A stretch of 38,698 nucleotides of DNA from Rhodospirillaceae bacterium Spongia-Bin9. Lineage in GTDB: Bacteria; Pseudomonadota; Alphaproteobacteria; Bin65. Where the stretch lies: positions 1 to 38,698 of the forward strand of contig FZLR01000022.1 of NCBI GenBank assembly GCA_900197615.1. The letters are read 5' to 3'. A program made the position numbers and the translations under genes. The notes under the pieces were generated by a model, which ran no database searches, was not told the DNA's origin, and was given only the letters and a program-made list of their open reading frames with translations. Shown in pieces: positions 16,371-24,535 of this stretch. The first letter of the stretch is position 1. Each line of letters opens with the position of its first letter.

Positions 16371-16850
16371 TCAGCGCTCGGCCGGATCGGCGTCGATCGT
16401 TTCCGCTGGCGTTGTGGGGATCTTGCCGCCTGTCGTGTTCTTGCCGGGCCGGATCGGCACGCTGCGCACGGCTTCCTCGACCGCCGGGCGCGCGAGATCG
16501 ATGCCGAGCAGTCCATTCTCCAGTGCGGCGCTTTCGACCTCGATGCCCTCGGCAAGCATGAAGGTGCGCTGGAACTGGCGCGCCGCGATGCCGCGATGCA
16601 GAAAAACCCTGTCTTCGCGCTCGGTCTGCCGTCCCCGGACGATGAGCTGCCGGCCTTCGACCGTGACCGTGAGATCGTCCATGGTGAAGCCGGCGACAGC
16701 GAGCACGATCCGCAGCGCGTTCGCGCCGGTCTGCTCGATATTGTAGGGCGGATAGCCGTCGGCCGAGGCCTTGGCGATCCGGTCGACCGTCTGCTCGAAT
16801 TCGTCGAAGCCGAGCAGGAACGGACTGTTGAACAGGGACAGGCGGGCCAT
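16371..16850 (-). CDS. Small heat shock protein, Hsp20/IbpA type
   Basis: 159-residue ATP-independent chaperone. The short N-terminal arm (MARLSLFNSPFLLGFDEFE) is followed by a linker YPPYNIE that opens the alpha-crystallin domain (about 33-125: RIVLAVAGFTMDDLTV, GRQTEREDRVFLHRGIAARQF, ENGLLGIDL). The C-terminal tail after that is extended and rich in Pro/Thr; it carries RSVPIRPG, where an I-x-I/V-type anchor would be expected. An open frame continues far upstream on this strand, but similarity begins at the ATG at 16850. A heat-shock promoter should lie in the 228 bp to the divergent methyltransferase gene, but I could not identify a convincing sigma-32 site. Confidence 0.88.
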   Translation of the reverse strand: MARLSLFNSPFLLGFDEFEQTVDRIAKASADGYPPYNIEQTGANALRIVLAVAGFTMDDLTVTVEGRQLIVRGRQTEREDRVFLHRGIAARQFQRTFMLAEGIEVESAALENGLLGIDLARPAVEEAVRSVPIRPGKNTTGGKIPTTPAETIDADPAER

Positions 16851-17078
16851 GCGCGCGCTCTCGCTTGGCGGGCTGCCGGGAAGCGATGCCCCCTCGGCGG
16901 ACGATATCGCACTATGGCAGATAGCGATCGCTTCCGCCTCCATCAATCGCGGCCGGGTTTTCCGGAGCGCAGCAACGCACAGCCGACAATATGTTGACCT
17001 CTCCGCAGTTGGCGTCAAATTACGCAGGTCGAGGCCGCCGCCGCGGTCTGGACTGCCAATTGCGGCGGGAAAATAGCG

Positions 17079-18035
17079 ATGACGTGGGCGCTCGGCCGCG
17101 AAGGTATGCATGAGGTGGTCTCGGAGACCGACCGCCGCGGCCGGCCGCGGCGCACCTTGATCTGCATGGATACCGGGCTGGTGCGCAACGATCCGATCCC
17201 GAGCGATGCGGAACTGGAACGGTTTTACGGCGACGAATACCGCGTCGCGTACAAGGGCAGCATCAAGCCGCGCCGCCGCCAGATCCTGCGCAATTTCCGG
17301 CGGGCGGCGAACCATGTGCGGACCAATCGGGACGTGTTGAAGTCTGCGGCGCGGGTCCTGGAAATTGGCGCGGGTTCCGGCGAAATCGCCTTCCTGCTGG
17401 CGCGGCTCGGCAAGCGCGTCACGGGCATCGAGCCCAATTTCCACTATGCCGCCTATTGCCGGGACGAGCTGGGGCTGGACATCCGGACCGCCCACCTGGC
17501 GCCGGACCTGTTTCCGCCCGGCGAGTTCGACCTGATCCGCCTGAGCCATGTGCTGGAGCATTTGAACGATCCGGTCAAATATCTCGGCCAGATTGCCGAG
17601 TGGCTGGCGCCGGGCGGGACGCTCTATGTCGAAGTGCCGAATATCGAAGCCTATTGCCGGACGAAATCGCGCGGCGGCATGTTTCACTATGCCCATATTT
17701 TCAACTTCAACCCGTGGACGCTGCGCGCCTGCGCCGGGCTGGCCGGCCTCTCCGAAGCACCCGAGACGGCGCAGCGTTCGGCGGGCTCCACCCGCGTCTT
17801 CTTTCGCTGCGACGCCGCAGCGGCATCGCGTACCGAGATCGAAAACCGGGACAACGCCAGACATGTGCGCGAACTGATCCGCCTGCACTACGCCGGCGCC
17901 TTCGCGAAGGGAAAGGCTGCCAAACCCGTCAAGAAGATTTTCGCGCGAATCGAGGAAACGATCGCGGGGCTGGCCGCAGGCACCCCAAGCGAAATCGGGG
18001 AACGGGCGATGCGCAGCCTCCGGCCGATCGCTTGA
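17079..18035 (+). CDS. Class I SAM-dependent methyltransferase (Methyltransf_23-like)
   Basis: 318-residue protein. The N-terminal part has a PSDAELERFYGDEYR motif common in methyltransferases that act on sugars or cell-surface precursors. The SAM domain starts VLEIGAGSGEIAFLLARLGKRVTGIEP (about 91-117), with the LSHVLEHLNDP motif near 153-163 and PGGTLYVEVPN about 187. Substrate is unknown. Closest layout: C-type methyltransferases encoded near envelope polysaccharide genes. Same direction as, and 84 bp before, the phosphatase gene, so it may begin the envelope cluster that continues with msbA, waaA and lpxK. ATG at 17079 follows a GGCGGGA stretch. Confidence 0.82.
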   Translation: MTWALGREGMHEVVSETDRRGRPRRTLICMDTGLVRNDPIPSDAELERFYGDEYRVAYKGSIKPRRRQILRNFRRAANHVRTNRDVLKSAARVLEIGAGSGEIAFLLARLGKRVTGIEPNFHYAAYCRDELGLDIRTAHLAPDLFPPGEFDLIRLSHVLEHLNDPVKYLGQIAEWLAPGGTLYVEVPNIEAYCRTKSRGGMFHYAHIFNFNPWTLRACAGLAGLSEAPETAQRSAGSTRVFFRCDAAAASRTEIENRDNARHVRELIRLHYAGAFAKGKAAKPVKKIFARIEETIAGLAAGTPSEIGERAMRSLRPIA

Positions 18036-18118
18036 CGCGGCCTTCCTGCCCGGCGGCCGGAGTCGACGCCTCAGAATCGCGCGTTGCCAAGCGGGCGGAT
18101 CGGACCGATGACTCGCCG

Positions 18119-18838
18119 ATGACCGGACGCCGGACGCCCAAGACCCCGACCGGCCGAATGGCCGGTCCCGGTCCGGATACCGGCGGGAGCCGGCTGGACC
18201 GCCCGTTCGGCCGGCTGGGGGCCTGGCTGGAAATGCTGATTCTCGACCACGGCTTGCTGCGCCTCGCCTACCGGCACTGGCACGAGGTTGCGCCCGGCCT
18301 TTACCGCTCGAACCAGCCGGCGCCCTTCCAGATGCGCCGCGCCGCCCGGTCCGGCATCCGCACCGTCGTCAACCTGCGCCGGGCGAACGAAAGCGGGCAC
18401 TATCTGCTGGAGCGGGAGGCGGCGGCGCAGTCCGGGCTTGTCCTGGTCGATTTTACGATCTCCTCGCGACGCGCGCCGACGCGGCAATTGCTGCTCGATG
18501 CAGCCGCGGCGTTCGACCGGATCGAATATCCCGCCCTGATCCACTGCAAGTCCGGTATCGACCGGACCGGCCTGATGGGCGCGCTTTATATCCTGTCGAC
18601 GGGGGGAACGACCGGCGAGGCGCTGAAACAGTTCGGTTGGCGCTACGGTTATATCGGCGCCGGGCCGACCGGCATCGGCAAGGCCCTCGTGCTGGCATAC
18701 GGCGAGGCGCACGCAGCGACGGGAGCGGATTTCCTGTCCTGGGCCGCGGAGCGATACGATCCGGCGGATCTCGAAGCGGCGTTCCGGCCGCGGCCTCTCG
18801 CGACCGCCCTAGTCGATTTCGTCCTGCGCCGGGAATAG
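18119..18838 (+). CDS. Dual-specificity/tyrosine-type phosphatase family protein
   Basis: 239 residues. The Cys-phosphatase P-loop is intact: HCKSGIDRTG (C-x5-R) at about residue 141-150. The domain opens with VAPGLYRSNQPAP and GIRTVVNLRRANES, typical of bacterial DSP-like enzymes. The C-terminal 60 residues are specific to this subgroup. Position directly before the msbA-like exporter, waaA and lpxK suggests a phosphorylated lipid or sugar substrate rather than a protein (inference). A longer open frame exists upstream, but similarity begins after the ATG at 18119. Confidence 0.83.
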   Translation: MTGRRTPKTPTGRMAGPGPDTGGSRLDRPFGRLGAWLEMLILDHGLLRLAYRHWHEVAPGLYRSNQPAPFQMRRAARSGIRTVVNLRRANESGHYLLEREAAAQSGLVLVDFTISSRRAPTRQLLLDAAAAFDRIEYPALIHCKSGIDRTGLMGALYILSTGGTTGEALKQFGWRYGYIGAGPTGIGKALVLAYGEAHAATGADFLSWAAERYDPADLEAAFRPRPLATALVDFVLRRE

Positions 18839-18974
18839 CGGCAGCCTCTCGGGCCTGCGACAGCCGCCTTCCGTCGCTTTGGGACATAGGGACGCGCGTT
18901 CGCCGGCGATTCTGCGCCGGAAAGCGCCGGCGTGATAAGAAAGCTGCCTGACAGAGACCGTTCGGAGCCGCCGT

Positions 18975-20873
18975 TTGGCCGCCAGACCGACACCCGCGAA
19001 AGGCCTGCCGCTGGACGCACGCACGCTGCCCATGGTGAAGCGGATCGTCCGCGATTACCTGGCGCGGCAATGGCTGCGCATCGCGTTCGCCTTTGTCCTT
19101 CTGGGCGTGGTCTCGGCCTGTACGGCGACGGTGCCATTCATCCTGAAGGAACTGCTGGACAGCGCTTTCAGCGGCAGCGCAGCGCCGGAGGACGCCTGGC
19201 TGACCCGCGCCATCGCCGGAATGTTCTCGGCCGATCCCCGCTTCAACCAGCTTTACTTCATTGCGCTTGCGACCGCCGCGGTCTTCCTCGTCAAGGGCAG
19301 CGCGGCCTACGGGGCGGTTACCATGATGGCCTATGTCGGGCATCGCTCGATCGCGGACATCCAGGACAGCATGTTCGCCCGCCTGATGCGGGCCGATCTC
19401 GGGTTCTTCCACAACACGCCGACCGGGCGGCTGATCTCCGCCTTCACCAACGACGCCGCCAAGATGCGGAGCCTGTTCTCGAACACGATTACCGGCATCG
19501 GCCGCGACATCGTCACGGTGATCGCGCTGGTCGCCGCCATGTTCTGGATCGACTGGATTCTTTCCTGCGTCACCTTCTTCGTGTTTCCGCTGGTTGTCGT
19601 GCCGGTCTACGCCATAGGCCAGCGCATGCGCAAAGTGTCCGCCAATACCCAGATCGAGATGGCGCAGTTCACCACACTGCAGGACGAGAGCTTCCAGGGC
19701 ATCCGCCACGTCAAGGCCTACGGGATGGAGGATTACGAGACCGGCCGCGCCTCCTTCCTCATCGGACGCATCTTCCGGCTGAACTACAAGGCGGAGAGAG
19801 TCCGGGCGATCACGGAGCCCCTGATCGAAGTCATTGCCGGTGTGGCGATCGCCGGCGTGCTCCTCTATGGCGGCTATCAGGTGATCGCCGGCGCCCGCAC
19901 ACCGGGCGATTTCGGCGGTTTCATTGCCGCGCTGCTGCTGGCCTACGATCCGGTGCGCCGGCTGGCGCGCCTCAACGCCAACCTGCAGGAAGGCCTGGCG
20001 GCGGCGGAACGGGTGTTCGCCACGCTCGACATCGAGCCCGAGATCGTCGATCGGCCGGGCGCGAAGGCGCTGGCGCTCGAATCCGGCAGCGTACGGCTGG
20101 ACAATGTGGTGTTCGCCTACGACCGGAGGAACGACAAGGCCGCCCCCGCCCTGGGGCGCGACGGGCGCGGCGTCACTCTCGACATTCCGGCCGGCAGGAC
20201 GGTCGCACTGGTCGGGCCATCGGGCGCCGGCAAGACGACGGTCCTGAACCTGATCCCGCGCTTTTACGATGTCGACAGCGGCGCGGTGCTGATCGACGGG
20301 CAGGATGTGCGCGATGCGACCCTGGCCTCGCTGCGCGCCCGGATCGGGCTGGTCAGCCAGGAGACCGCGCTGTTCGACGACACTATCCGCGCCAACATCG
20401 CACACGGCAGGCGGGACGCAACGGAGGCGGAGATCGTCGCCGCCGCCCGGGCCGCCGCCGCCCACGACTTCATCGTGGAGCTGCCGCAGCAATACGACAC
20501 CCCTGTCGGCGGCCTGGGAGCGAAGGTGAGCGGCGGCCAGCGCCAGCGCATCTCGATCGCCCGCGCCATTCTGAAGGATGCGCCGATCCTGCTGCTCGAC
20601 GAGGCCACCTCGGCGCTCGACACGGAATCGGAGCGCCAGGTGCAGTCCGCGCTGGATTCGCTGCGCAAGGGCCGGACGACTATCGTCATTGCCCACCGGC
20701 TGTCCACCATCGTCGATGCCGATATCGTTTACGTGCTGGACGAAGGCCGGGTGGTGGAGTTCGGCAGCCACGGCGATCTCGTGGCGGCCGGCGGCGCCTT
20801 CGCCCGCCTGCATGCCCAGCAGATGAGCGGGGCAGATGAGCGGGGGCAGATGAGCGGCGGCGGGCGGGCCTGA
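18975..20873 (+). CDS. MsbA-like ABC exporter (fused permease and ATPase)
   Basis: 632-residue half-transporter, probably flipping lipid A precursor or another lipid across the inner membrane. Six membrane helices span residues about 30-340. The ATPase domain has Walker A GPSGAGKT at 414-421, Q-loop in LVSQETALF, signature VSGGQ near 518, Walker B ILLLDEAT and the H-loop IVIAHRLST. The start is TTG at 18975 with GGAG 9 bases before it, or ATG at 19032. The last 15 residues come from a degenerate threefold repeat of GCAGATGAGCGG (about 20815-20862). It precedes waaA by 3 bp; with waaA and lpxK it forms a lipid A/Kdo operon, supporting an MsbA role. Confidence 0.88.
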   Translation: MAARPTPAKGLPLDARTLPMVKRIVRDYLARQWLRIAFAFVLLGVVSACTATVPFILKELLDSAFSGSAAPEDAWLTRAIAGMFSADPRFNQLYFIALATAAVFLVKGSAAYGAVTMMAYVGHRSIADIQDSMFARLMRADLGFFHNTPTGRLISAFTNDAAKMRSLFSNTITGIGRDIVTVIALVAAMFWIDWILSCVTFFVFPLVVVPVYAIGQRMRKVSANTQIEMAQFTTLQDESFQGIRHVKAYGMEDYETGRASFLIGRIFRLNYKAERVRAITEPLIEVIAGVAIAGVLLYGGYQVIAGARTPGDFGGFIAALLLAYDPVRRLARLNANLQEGLAAAERVFATLDIEPEIVDRPGAKALALESGSVRLDNVVFAYDRRNDKAAPALGRDGRGVTLDIPAGRTVALVGPSGAGKTTVLNLIPRFYDVDSGAVLIDGQDVRDATLASLRARIGLVSQETALFDDTIRANIAHGRRDATEAEIVAAARAAAAHDFIVELPQQYDTPVGGLGAKVSGGQRQRISIARAILKDAPILLLDEATSALDTESERQVQSALDSLRKGRTTIVIAHRLSTIVDADIVYVLDEGRVVEFGSHGDLVAAGGAFARLHAQQMSGADERGQMSGGGRA

Positions 20874-20876
20874 ATC

Positions 20877-22175
20877 GTGCTGCTCGGCCTGTATCGCGGC
20901 TTTGGACGGCTGGCGCCGCCGGTCGCGCGGTTGATGCTCATGCAGCGGCGGTTGCGCGGCAAGGAGCATCCGGAGCGGTATTGCGAGCGGATGGGCAAGC
21001 CGCGCCGGGACCGGCCGGACGGCGCCCTCATCTGGATCCACGCCGCCAGCGTCGGCGAGACGCAATCCGTCCTGCCGCTGATCGAACGGCTGCTGGCGCG
21101 CCTGCCGGCGGCCCATGTCATGGTCACGTCGGGCACCGTCACTTCGGCGCAGCTGATGAAGAAGCGCCTGCCCGCACAGGCCTTTCACCAGTTCGTCCCG
21201 GTCGATTGCCCGTCCTGGGTGCAGCGCTTCCTGGACCGCTTCCGGCCGGACCTGGCCCTGTGGGTCGAAAGCGAATTGTGGCCGACCCTGCTGACCGAAA
21301 CGGCGCGGCGCGGCGTCCCGGCGGTGCTGCTCAACGGGCGGATGTCGCAACGGTCTTTCCGGCGCTGGCGGCGATTTCCGGGCGCGGCGCGGCAACTGGT
21401 CGGGACGTTCGATCTGGTCATGGCCCAGTCGGCAGACGACGGCGAACGGTTCCGGCGGCTCGGCGCCGCGCGGGTCGAGACGCCGGGCAATCTCAAGATG
21501 GCCGCTTCGCCGTTGCCGGCCGATCCGGCGGCGCTTGCCGCGGTCGGGCGGGCCATCGGCGGCCGTCCGGTCTGGCTCGCCGCCAGCACCCATCCGGGCG
21601 AAGAAGAGGCGGTCGCCGAAGCGCACCGGACGGTGCGCCGGCAATTCGGCGACGCCCTGCTGATCCTCGTGCCGCGTCATCCGGAGCGCGGACCCGCCAT
21701 CGCCGGAGACCTGCGCGGCGCCGGCCATGCGGCCGGCCTGCGCAGCGCGGGCGACGCGCCGGGCCGCGAAACGGAAATATATATCGCAGATACGCTGGGC
21801 GAGCTGGGCCTGTTCTACCGCGCGGCGGCAGTCGCCTTCGTCGGCGGCTCGCTGGCGACCCATGGCGGCCAGAACCTGTCCGAGCCGGCCCAGCTCGATT
21901 GCGCCATTCTGCACGGGCCCCATATCGGCAACTTCGCCGACATCGGCGAGGCCCTGCGGGCCGCCGGCGCCAGCGAAACGGTCGCCTCGGCCGACGCACT
22001 GGCCCATGCGGTGTGCCGTCTGCTGGCCGACCCGGCGGAACGCAGGGACCGGGCGACCGGGGCGGCGCGTGCGGTGCAGGGCAGCGCCGGCATCCTCGAC
22101 CGGGCGATGGCCCTGCTGGAGCCCTATACGGCCGCGCTGCCCCAGGCGCCGCCGGACGGACGGGACGGCGCCTGA
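20877..22175 (+). CDS. waaA: 3-deoxy-D-manno-octulosonic acid (Kdo) transferase
   Basis: 432-residue membrane-associated GT-B glycosyltransferase that attaches Kdo from CMP-Kdo to lipid IVA. N-terminal GT30 features: a membrane-anchor helix (LGLYRGFGRLAPPVARLML), then LIWIHAASVGE, the catalytic Glu segment, and LWVESELWPTLL. C-terminal donor domain: LVPRHPERGPAI and VGGSLATHGGQN(LSEPA), including the conserved Pro/Glu. Start is GTG at 20877, three bases after the msbA stop. Its stop overlaps the lpxK start (TGATG). The number of Kdo residues added cannot be read from sequence. Confidence 0.93.
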   Translation: MLLGLYRGFGRLAPPVARLMLMQRRLRGKEHPERYCERMGKPRRDRPDGALIWIHAASVGETQSVLPLIERLLARLPAAHVMVTSGTVTSAQLMKKRLPAQAFHQFVPVDCPSWVQRFLDRFRPDLALWVESELWPTLLTETARRGVPAVLLNGRMSQRSFRRWRRFPGAARQLVGTFDLVMAQSADDGERFRRLGAARVETPGNLKMAASPLPADPAALAAVGRAIGGRPVWLAASTHPGEEEAVAEAHRTVRRQFGDALLILVPRHPERGPAIAGDLRGAGHAAGLRSAGDAPGRETEIYIADTLGELGLFYRAAAVAFVGGSLATHGGQNLSEPAQLDCAILHGPHIGNFADIGEALRAAGASETVASADALAHAVCRLLADPAERRDRATGAARAVQGSAGILDRAMALLEPYTAALPQAPPDGRDGA

Positions 22176-23164
22176 TGCGCACGCCGGATGCCTGGTCGCG
22201 CAAAGGGGCGGTCTCGACCATGCTGCTGCCGGTGTCGTGGCTGTACGGGCTGGGCACGGCCATGCGGGTGCAACGCGCACCGCGCTACGCGCCGCCCGTG
22301 CCGGCGATCTGCATCGGCAACCTGACCGCCGGCGGCGCGGGCAAGACGCCGGTCGTGCTGTCGCTCGCCCGTTGGTTTCTGGAACGGGGCCGACGGCCTT
22401 TCGCCGTCAGCCGCGGCTATGGCGGGCGTTTGGCCGGGCCGGTGCGGGTCGATCCCGCCGTGCATACCGCCCGGGAGGTCGGCGACGAGCCGCTGTTGCT
22501 GGCGGAAACGCTGCCGACGGTCGTGGCCCGGAACCGCGCGGCCGGCGCGCGCACCGCCGTCGACGCCGGCGCCGATATCCTGCTGCTCGACGACGGCCAC
22601 CAGAACCCGGCCGTCGCCAAAGCCCTGTCGCTGGTCGTCGTCGACGGCGGCTTCGGCTTCGGTAACGGCCGGATCGTCCCGTCCGGCCCGCTGCGCGAAC
22701 CGGTCGGCCGCGGCCTGGCGCGGGCGGATGCGGCTGTGGTCGTCGGGGCGGACACCGCGGGCGCGATGCATCGCTGCCGGCAGGAAGCCGGCGGCCTGCC
22801 GCTGCTCGAAGCCCGCTTCGTCCCGACCGAGGCGGCATTGGCGTTGCAGGGCCGCAAGGTCGTCGCCTTCGCCGGCATCGGCCGTCCGGACAAATTTTTC
22901 GATACGGTGAAGGAGATCGGCGCCGACCTGACCGAGGCGATGGCCTATCCGGACCACCACCCCTTCCCGGAGACCGAGATCATGTTCATCTGCGAAGTGG
23001 CGCAGGAGCGCGGCGCCGTCCCGGTCTGCACCGAGAAGGACTATATGCGCCTGCCGCCCGACGCGCGCCTCATGGTGACGCCGGTTCCCGTAACCCTCGA
23101 ATGGCGCGACCCGGACGCGCTGGACCGGCTGCTGGAGGCGGTGCTGGAGGGCGGGAAGGTGTAG
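22175..23164 (+). CDS. lpxK: Tetraacyldisaccharide 4'-kinase
   Basis: 329-residue inner-membrane P-loop kinase that phosphorylates the 4' position of the lipid A disaccharide. The N-terminal helix (MLLPVSWLYGLGTAM) anchors it. GNLTAGGAGKTPV (48-60) is the characteristic P-loop. VSRGYGG, GDEPLLLA and LLDDGHQN (metal/catalytic) follow in order, with FAGIGRPDKFF and YPDHHPF in the C-terminal lobe, and CTEKDYMRL near the end. All LpxK signature motifs are present, and length is normal. ATG at 22175 overlaps the waaA stop. Last gene of the envelope cluster; an AT-richer insertion follows. Confidence 0.94.
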   Translation: MRTPDAWSRKGAVSTMLLPVSWLYGLGTAMRVQRAPRYAPPVPAICIGNLTAGGAGKTPVVLSLARWFLERGRRPFAVSRGYGGRLAGPVRVDPAVHTAREVGDEPLLLAETLPTVVARNRAAGARTAVDAGADILLLDDGHQNPAVAKALSLVVVDGGFGFGNGRIVPSGPLREPVGRGLARADAAVVVGADTAGAMHRCRQEAGGLPLLEARFVPTEAALALQGRKVVAFAGIGRPDKFFDTVKEIGADLTEAMAYPDHHPFPETEIMFICEVAQERGAVPVCTEKDYMRLPPDARLMVTPVPVTLEWRDPDALDRLLEAVLEGGKV

Positions 23165-23240
23165 CGGATGTCGGCGATTAACCAGTCTACAATGACGATC
23201 TAGTTCGAGATTGACCTGATGAAGGATTAGAGAAAAGAAA

Positions 23241-24161
23241 ATGGACACATACCAAGCGGATGAACTCTACGCCGCTCTTGCAGACGAATTGTTCCTTAGC
23301 CGCAAAAAAGCGAAGGCAACGGGAGGAAGAAACAACATCCGTGCAAGAGGTGATGGTCCGGAGCACGCAGTGCGGAGGCTTATCGGAAGCCTTATAGGAG
23401 GGCAGTACCGGGTAACGCAGGGACACGTGGTTCGAGCCGACGGCATGAAGTCTGGGCAGATAGATGTCATTATCGTTAAAGACGTTCCGGCCGCGACCAT
23501 GCACAAAGCGGAAGAAGGAGAAACTGAACTGGTGAGAATAGAATGGGTTGCAGCGGTTGGCGAGGTCAAGGCTTCGTGGGCAAATCATAACAACGTAATT
23601 CGAAGTTATCGCCGAATGGTAAATGACATCGAGAAGCTTCAGGAAGGACAATTAATCGAAAACAAGTGCCGGTTTGGAAAAATTAAAGATGAAACAACCA
23701 TGGCTGAAATGACGCGACAGATTACTGGGAGGCAATGGGCGAAACAGTGTTATGCTTTTCTGATTGCCTTGGGACAAAGTGAATGTAAAGTGAAGCACTT
23801 AGAAGATGATATCAGTCAGGTTGGCATACGACCGAGCAACGCATCAGTGGTGATTTTGGACGAAGAAATGGGAGCAACACTCTGCATTCCGGGAAGAGTG
23901 GGTCGAAAAGGAGCAGAATTTGGAATTGGGGCAGAGGTAAACCTGAAGCCCGACGATGCGGAAAAAACAATGAAATGGTTGACGATACAGGAAGAAGGAC
24001 ATGAACCGAATATCAGCTCCGCACGACTCTTGCACTACTTCTTGACGGACCTGCAACTTCATTTAGGCACATGGTACGATGAATATTCCAATCCCGGGCA
24101 CTATTCCAAGTTGGGTCCAGCACTAAGGCACAGGCACGCGAGAGAGCCACCTGTCGATTGA
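23241..24161 (+). CDS. DUF6602-like protein, candidate PD-(D/E)XK nuclease-fold
   Basis: 306-residue protein in visibly AT-richer DNA than either flank, with codon use to match (many AAA, GAA, ATT and AGA codons), so probably acquired. The N-terminal half follows the layout of DUF6602: an E (41) in a helix GPEHAVRRLIG, then RVTQGHVV, SGQIDVIIVKD with Asp75, and WVAAVGEVKAS with Glu108-x-Lys110. D...ExK with an upstream Glu is the catalytic pattern of PD-(D/E)XK enzymes. The C-terminal 150 residues have no recognised domain. No methylase, helicase or toxin partner is adjacent. A role in defence or DNA processing is possible but unproven. Confidence 0.75.
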   Translation: MDTYQADELYAALADELFLSRKKAKATGGRNNIRARGDGPEHAVRRLIGSLIGGQYRVTQGHVVRADGMKSGQIDVIIVKDVPAATMHKAEEGETELVRIEWVAAVGEVKASWANHNNVIRSYRRMVNDIEKLQEGQLIENKCRFGKIKDETTMAEMTRQITGRQWAKQCYAFLIALGQSECKVKHLEDDISQVGIRPSNASVVILDEEMGATLCIPGRVGRKGAEFGIGAEVNLKPDDAEKTMKWLTIQEEGHEPNISSARLLHYFLTDLQLHLGTWYDEYSNPGHYSKLGPALRHRHAREPPVD

Positions 24162-24236
24162 ACACAGGCAAAGCGCCTCGTGGATCAAATTCTGTCGATT
24201 TGTGAGCTACAAGCGATTTTTTTGGGTCACAGGCAA
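24151..24236 (+). repeat. Composite direct repeat at the end of the AT-rich insertion
   Basis: CTGTCGATT occurs at 24151-24159 and 24192-24200, each followed by CACAGGCAA (24163-24171 and 24228-24236). A third CACAGGCA lies at 24129-24136. The arrangement brackets the stop codon of the DUF6602-like gene and may mark an imperfect duplication or recombination scar at the downstream edge of the insertion. Confidence 0.4.
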
Positions 24237-24255
24237 GTAAGAAAATACGCCGGAT

Positions 24256-24480
24256 TCAGAATATCCGCCCTGCCTTCACCTCCGCCGCGAAATCGAACAG
24301 GGCATCCGCGGTCGGGCCCATGCCGGCGATGCGGGGGTCGGCGGTGGTGCCGCGGCAGTAGCGGGCGCAAATCTGCAGGAAGACGACGGCCAGCTTGAAG
24401 GCGGCCAGCCGGTTCCAGTCCTGCGGCTGCCGGTGCTCGGGCGCGAAGAATTCGCCGTCCCGCTCGCGGATCGCGTTCAT
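24256..24480 (-). CDS. Small conserved-looking hypothetical protein
   Basis: 74 residues. The sequence reads as a genuine soluble protein, with RERDGEFFAPEHRQPQDWNRL, an amphipathic/hydrophobic helix AFKLAVVFLQICARYC, and a C-terminus DALFDFAAEVKAGRIF. It contrasts with the low-complexity Arg/Pro frame upstream in the same phase. ATG at 24480 is the only usable start after the DUF1178 stop, 55 bp away on the same strand, although the frame stays open into DUF1178. I do not know its function; it may be co-transcribed with DUF1178. It lies right at the border of the AT-rich insertion, and its 3' end appears intact. Confidence 0.6.
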   Translation of the reverse strand: MNAIRERDGEFFAPEHRQPQDWNRLAAFKLAVVFLQICARYCRGTTADPRIAGMGPTADALFDFAAEVKAGRIF

Positions 24481-24535
24481 GGCGCGGGTCCAGGGCGTGG
24501 AGGCCCAGGGAGCAAGCGCCGGGCCGGGCGCCAGA

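Noticed and set aside
18453-22280. A 1275-codon open frame on the minus strand, opposite msbA, waaA and lpxK
   Set aside because: It has the Arg/Gly/Pro-rich composition of an antisense shadow in GC-rich DNA, whereas the plus-strand genes have all their family motifs.
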